Origin: Oscillospiraceae bacterium
Lineage (GTDB): Bacteria; Bacillota; Clostridia; Oscillospirales; Oscillospiraceae
Length of the DNA: 36,153 nt
Assembly (NCBI GenBank): GCA_017466215.1
Contig: JAFTUO010000071.1
Coordinates: 1 to 36,153 of the forward strand
Direction: 5' to 3'
The position numbers were made by a program, and so were the translations under genes. Of the stretch, positions 32,756 through 36,153 are shown in pieces (within the stretch, counting starts at the first letter, position 1; every line of letters starts with the position of its first letter). The notes under the pieces are model-generated. The model was not told where the DNA came from, ran no database searches, and saw only the letters and a program-made list of their open reading frames with translations.

Positions 32756-32784
32756 AGTATAGCACACTTTTTGCCGCTTGTCTG
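32756..32784 (-). promoter_or_regulatory. Promoter of the DUF3810-rsmG unit
   Basis: On the minus strand CAGACA (32784-32779) and TATACT (32761-32756), spacer 17. The -35 is imperfect (GACA matches), but the -10 placement suits a TTG start at 32707. Confidence 0.6.
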
Positions 32785-32805
32785 CCCCTTTTCTAAAAAT
32801 TTTCT

Positions 32806-32834
32806 TTGCAAGTAGGGGCAGTCTCTGCTAGAAT
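32806..32834 (+). promoter_or_regulatory. Promoter of the DUF89 gene
   Basis: TTGCAA at 32806-32811 and TAGAAT at 32829-32834, spacer 17, 28 bases before the ATG. Confidence 0.72.
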
Positions 32835-32862
32835 AGAGAAAAACGGGAAAGGAACGCTTATA

Positions 32863-33732
32863 ATGAGTATTCCCATGAATGCGCAGTGCTACCTGTGTCA
32901 CTTAAAAAGAAATACGGAAACCGCCCGGGCATTGGCAGGCGATGAAGCAGCGACAGCCTTTGCGAAGGGGCTGATGCAGCTTTACTTGGATGCGCCCGAA
33001 GAAAAGGGCTCGCCCTGGTTCGGTCCGGGAGTTACGGCGCTGCTTGAAAAGCATTGCGGTCTGACGGAGGATTACTTCAAAGAGGAAAAAGAAATGTCCA
33101 ACCGCTTCGTTTTGCAGCGGCTGGAGGATATCCGCAGTCGAATTTTGTCAGCGGAAGATCCTCTTTATGCCGCGCTGCAGATGGCGGTGCTGGGCAATTA
33201 TATCGACTTTTCTGCCTTGAAAGGCGAGGTCAGCTTTGAAAAGCTGGAGCAAATGCTGAAGCAGGCGGAAAGTATAGAATTGGACCGGCAAAATTACGGC
33301 AAGCTCCGCGCCGATCTGGAAAAAGGAAAAAAGCTTCTTTACATCACCGATAATGCCGGCGAAATTGGCTTTGACCGGCTGCTGGCAGAGCAAATCGCCG
33401 CCCAATACCCTGCTCTGCAGATCACCTTCTGCGTCCGCGGCGGCCCGGCTTCTAACGACGCTACCCGGGAGGATGCCGCGGCGGTGGGAATTACGTTTCC
33501 GGTCATCGACAATGACTGCACCGTGGCAGGCACGGAGCTGGAGCTGCTGACGCCGGAAGCAATGCAGATTTTTGAGCAGGCCGACGTGATCCTCTCCAAG
33601 GGCCAGGCCAATGTGGAGACCCTCTACGGCTGCGGCCTTAATATTTACTATCTGTTTCTCATCAAGTGCGTCCGTTTCCAGACGTATTTTGGCAAGGAAA
33701 AGCTGACCCCGATGCTGCTGACAGAGCGATAA
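32863..33732 (+). CDS. DUF89 / ARMT1-like damage-control phosphatase
   Basis: A 289-residue DUF89 protein. The N-terminal CYLCHLKR is the typical CxxC start of the bacterial subgroup, and the conserved metal/active-site segments are LLYITDNAGEIGFDRLLAEQ near 166-185, CVRGGPASNDAT with an Asn-Asp pair, VIDND, and LSKGQANVETL. Family members are metal-dependent phosphatases proposed to hydrolyse damaged sugar phosphates such as fructose 1-phosphate or side products of metabolism. The start at 32863 is downstream of the promoter; longer frames begin inside the -35 box. Monocistronic. Confidence 0.87.
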   Translation: MSIPMNAQCYLCHLKRNTETARALAGDEAATAFAKGLMQLYLDAPEEKGSPWFGPGVTALLEKHCGLTEDYFKEEKEMSNRFVLQRLEDIRSRILSAEDPLYAALQMAVLGNYIDFSALKGEVSFEKLEQMLKQAESIELDRQNYGKLRADLEKGKKLLYITDNAGEIGFDRLLAEQIAAQYPALQITFCVRGGPASNDATREDAAAVGITFPVIDNDCTVAGTELELLTPEAMQIFEQADVILSKGQANVETLYGCGLNIYYLFLIKCVRFQTYFGKEKLTPMLLTER

Positions 33733-33735
33733 CGG

Positions 33736-33764
33736 TTTACATTTTTCCCTATTCGTGATAAAAT
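33736..33764 (+). promoter_or_regulatory. Promoter of alr
   Basis: TTTACA at 33736-33741 and TAAAAT at 33759-33764, spacer 17, 31 bases before the ATG. Confidence 0.72.
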
Positions 33765-33795
33765 AGCAAAAACTGATTTTTCAGGAGTTGATTCG

Positions 33796-34959
33796 ATGGA
33801 ATTCGATCTGACCTGGCTGCAGGTGGATCTGGATGCGCTGGCGGAGAATATGCGGCTTGTCCGCGAAAGAGCCGGCGTCGATGTGCTGGCTGTGGTCAAG
33901 GCCGATGCTTACGGTCTGGGCGCGGTTACCGTGGCCCGGGCACTGGAAGAAAGCTGCGCTTTTCTGGGCACGGCCAATATTTCCGAAGCGCTGGAGCTTC
34001 GCCGCGGCGGCATCCATAAGCCTATTTTGATCCTGGGCCGTGTGCCGGTCTCTGCCTACGCATTTGCGGTGGCGGAGGATATCCGTGTGCCCATTTTTAT
34101 TTATGAGGACGCGGTTGCGCTGTCGGAAGAAGCTGTCCGGCAGGGCAAGACCGCCAGCTTCCACTTCGTGGTGGATACCGGTATGAGCCGCATCGGTTTT
34201 CAGGCGACGGAAGCGTCCGCCGATATGTGCGCCGACATCTGCAAGCTGCCGAATCTTCACGCCGAGGGCCTTTTCAGCCACTATGCCACCGCTGACGGCG
34301 CGGATTTGACCTCTGCGAAGGAGCAGCTGGCGCTGTTTGAGGAATTTACCGAAAAGCTGGGAAACCGGGGCATTCAGATCCCCATCCGGCATCTGAATAA
34401 CTCTGCCGGTATTATCAATTTCCCCGGCGAGCAGGATATGGTCCGCTCCGGCATCGTCCAGTACGGAATGTACCCCAGCGACGAGGTAGATCCCACACTT
34501 TTGCCGGTGAAGCCGGTGATGGAGTGGATCACCAAGGTGGTCTATGTGAAGACGCTTCCTGCCGGCAGGAGAATCAGCTACGGCGGCTGCTACACCACCA
34601 CCCGGGAAACGAAAGTGGCGACGCTCCCCGTTGGCTATGCCGACGGCTATCGCAGAAGTCTGACGGATAAGGGCCACGTGCTGATCCGGGGCAGAAAAGC
34701 TCCCATCATCGGCCGGATCTGTATGGATCAGATGATGGTGGATGTAACGGATATCCCCGATGTGCAGATCGGCGACCACGCGGTGCTGATCGGCCGCAGC
34801 GGCGACGAGCAGATCACGGTTGACTATCTGGCCCAGCTTACGGGCACACTGAATTATGAGATCATCTGCGGCATTTCCCGCCGCACCCCCAGAGTGTACT
34901 TCCGTGGCGGCAAGCCCGTCAGCGAGGTGCATTATCTGCTGGACACCCAAGAAAAATAG
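33796..34959 (+). CDS. alr: Alanine racemase
   Basis: A 387-residue PLP enzyme of the bacterial alanine racemase family, making D-alanine for the cell wall. The PLP-lysine motif AVVKADAYGLG has Lys 35; the opposite catalytic tyrosine lies in RRISYGGCY. HFVVDTGMSRIGF, IGRICMDQMMVDVTD and LPVGYADGYRRSL are family blocks. Length is normal. AGGAG lies upstream. It is followed 10 bases later by a CapA-family gene, likely in the same transcript. A serine racemase of the VanT type is unlikely because there is no membrane domain. Confidence 0.95.
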   Translation: MEFDLTWLQVDLDALAENMRLVRERAGVDVLAVVKADAYGLGAVTVARALEESCAFLGTANISEALELRRGGIHKPILILGRVPVSAYAFAVAEDIRVPIFIYEDAVALSEEAVRQGKTASFHFVVDTGMSRIGFQATEASADMCADICKLPNLHAEGLFSHYATADGADLTSAKEQLALFEEFTEKLGNRGIQIPIRHLNNSAGIINFPGEQDMVRSGIVQYGMYPSDEVDPTLLPVKPVMEWITKVVYVKTLPAGRRISYGGCYTTTRETKVATLPVGYADGYRRSLTDKGHVLIRGRKAPIIGRICMDQMMVDVTDIPDVQIGDHAVLIGRSGDEQITVDYLAQLTGTLNYEIICGISRRTPRVYFRGGKPVSEVHYLLDTQEK

Positions 34960-34969
34960 AGGAACTAAG

Positions 34970-36153
34970 ATGAAAAAGAACAATTCCATTGTGCTGATCG
35001 CGATTCTCGCGGTAACGCTGGTGGTGCTGGTGGTCGTGGCGATCTTCGCCTTTGGCGGCGGCAAGCCCAGCAATACCCCCACCGAGCCTGTTACCCAGCC
35101 AACCACGGAGCCTACCCAGCCACCCACAGAGCCGCCTACTGAGCCGCCCATCACCAAGGTGGCGACGGCCACGGTCTCTTCCGTGGGCGATATGCTGATG
35201 CATATGCCGGTGGTCAACACCGGCTACAACGAGACCACCCGGGAATATGACCTGCGGATGATCTTCGACTATATTTCCGATTACACCACCTCGGCAGATC
35301 TGATGGTGGGCAATCTGGAGACCACCCTGGCGGGTCTGGATAACGGCTATAAATACAGCGGTTATCCCCAGTTCAACTGCCCGGATTCCGTGGTGGATTC
35401 GATGAAGAATGCCGGCTTCGACGTGGTGCTGACCGCCAACAACCACACCTACGACACCCGCAATGTGGGTTTGAAGCGGACGCTGGAGGTCATTCAGGAT
35501 CGGCAGCTGCAGTATCTGGGTACGAAGCTGGACGCGGAAGAAAAGGACTATATCATCGCCGACTGCAACGGCATTCAGATCGGCCTGATGTGCTACACCT
35601 ATGACACCGGCACGGAAGATCCCGAGACCATCGCGCTCAACGGCATCACCCTGACGAAAGAGGATTCCAAGCTGGTCAATTCCTTTGATTACAACGAGCT
35701 GGATATTTTCTATGCCGATGTGGAAGAAAATATGGCGCAAATGGCGGAAGACGGCGCTGAGGCCGTGATGCTCTACATCCATTGGGGTGAGGAGTACCAG
35801 CTGCAGGCCAATTCTTCCCAGAAAGCCATTGCCCAGAAGCTGTGCGATCTGGGCGTGGATGTCATCGTGGGCGGCCATCCCCACGTGGTGCAGCCGGTGG
35901 AGCTGCTGACCAGTACCACCGATGAGGATCAGAAGACGGTTTGCCTGTATTCGATGGGCAACGCCGTGTCCAACCAGCGGTTAGGGAACCTCTCCAGCGT
36001 CAAGACCGCCCATACCGAGGACGGTGCAATGCTGCAGATCACCTTTGCCGAGTATTCTGACGGCACGGTGATCGTGGAGACGGCAGATGTGCTGCCCTTC
36101 TGGGTGTGGATGCACTATGACGAGGACTGGAATAAGCTCTATCAGCTGATGCC
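34970..36153 (+). CDS. CapA-family membrane-anchored protein (3' end outside window)
   Basis: At least 394 residues; the frame is open to the window edge. After KKNN, a hydrophobic helix (about residues 6-28) anchors the protein, followed by a Thr/Pro/Glu-rich linker of TEP and TQP repeats (about 34-60). The metallophosphatase-like CapA domain (PGA_cap) starts near residue 70 with SVGDMLMHMPVV, then MVGNLETTLAGL, FDVVLTANNHTYDTRNVG, YIHWGEEYQL and VIVGGHPHVVQPVELL, which are all CapA family blocks. CapA proteins are implicated in poly-gamma-glutamate synthesis or cell-surface polymers; without capBC neighbours in view the role here is open. RBS AGAGGA. The pairing with alr suggests an envelope role. 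Confidence 0.9.
   Translation, partial: MKKNNSIVLIAILAVTLVVLVVVAIFAFGGGKPSNTPTEPVTQPTTEPTQPPTEPPTEPPITKVATATVSSVGDMLMHMPVVNTGYNETTREYDLRMIFDYISDYTTSADLMVGNLETTLAGLDNGYKYSGYPQFNCPDSVVDSMKNAGFDVVLTANNHTYDTRNVGLKRTLEVIQDRQLQYLGTKLDAEEKDYIIADCNGIQIGLMCYTYDTGTEDPETIALNGITLTKEDSKLVNSFDYNELDIFYADVEENMAQMAEDGAEAVMLYIHWGEEYQLQANSSQKAIAQKLCDLGVDVIVGGHPHVVQPVELLTSTTDEDQKTVCLYSMGNAVSNQRLGNLSSVKTAHTEDGAMLQITFAEYSDGTVIVETADVLPFWVWMHYDEDWNKLYQLM

Noticed and set aside
34919-35884. 321-codon minus-strand reading frame at the right edge
   Set aside because: It is the antisense shadow of the plus-strand CapA-family gene, which has clear family motifs and a ribosome binding site.

Overview
The window reads as chromosome from a GC-rich, strictly anaerobic Clostridia bacterium, most likely an uncultured gut Oscillospiraceae-type organism. 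The evidence is strong AAGGAGG-type ribosome binding sites, sigma-A promoters with 17-bp spacers, a Firmicutes-style his operon led by a TrpR/YerC-family gene, a monomeric [FeFe] hydrogenase, a Flx-Hdr electron-transfer cluster, and abundant hairpin-rich intergenic repeats. This is inferred from gene content; there is no rRNA in the window. I saw no tRNA, rRNA, CRISPR array or complete insertion sequence.

Region 1 (1-8907, minus strand) is one long operon driven by a good promoter at 8879-8907. In transcription order it holds an LDH-like malate dehydrogenase, class II fumarase, HdrB, HdrC, HdrA, an MvhD-like protein (FlxD), FlxC, FlxB and FlxA, then a gene cut off by the left window edge. Malate dehydrogenase plus fumarase convert oxaloacetate to fumarate, and Flx-Hdr is a flavin-based NADH/ferredoxin/heterodisulfide-type machine. 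Their shared operon suggests an electron route tied to the reductive C4-dicarboxylate branch. This is the most interesting metabolic feature of the window.

Region 2 (9171-12974, plus) has a cytoplasmic GH20-type hexosaminidase, an amidohydrolase gene broken by a one-base T insertion, and mannitol-1-phosphate 5-dehydrogenase behind its own promoter. Region 3 (13408-21162, plus) is a compact histidine operon, yerC-like regulator-hisZ-G-D-C-B-H-A-F-IE. A perfect palindrome sits between the -35 and -10 of its promoter. It lacks histidinol-phosphatase, but a PHP-type candidate lies at 28675-29475.

Region 4 (21361-23273) has a low-molecular-weight phosphatase gene followed by a small AT-rich decayed island with an integrase C-terminal remnant, an unidentified 221-residue ORF, a broken small membrane ORF and a 15-bp direct repeat at each side. 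Region 5 (23495-28453) has a PaaI-type thioesterase, a small DUF6199-like membrane protein, an SDR oxidoreductase, a NUDIX hydrolase, an iron-containing alcohol dehydrogenase and an [FeFe] hydrogenase. Region 6 (28675-36153) has the PHP phosphatase, a single-pass membrane protein of unknown role, rsmG with a DUF3810 metalloprotease-like gene, a DUF89 protein, alanine racemase and a truncated CapA-family protein.

Scattered between these are six copies of intergenic repeats with a shared architecture: outer inverted arms that enclose two interchangeable small hairpins. Identical inner hairpins recur inside different outer frames and stems change in a compensatory way, so the elements look modular and structure-selected.
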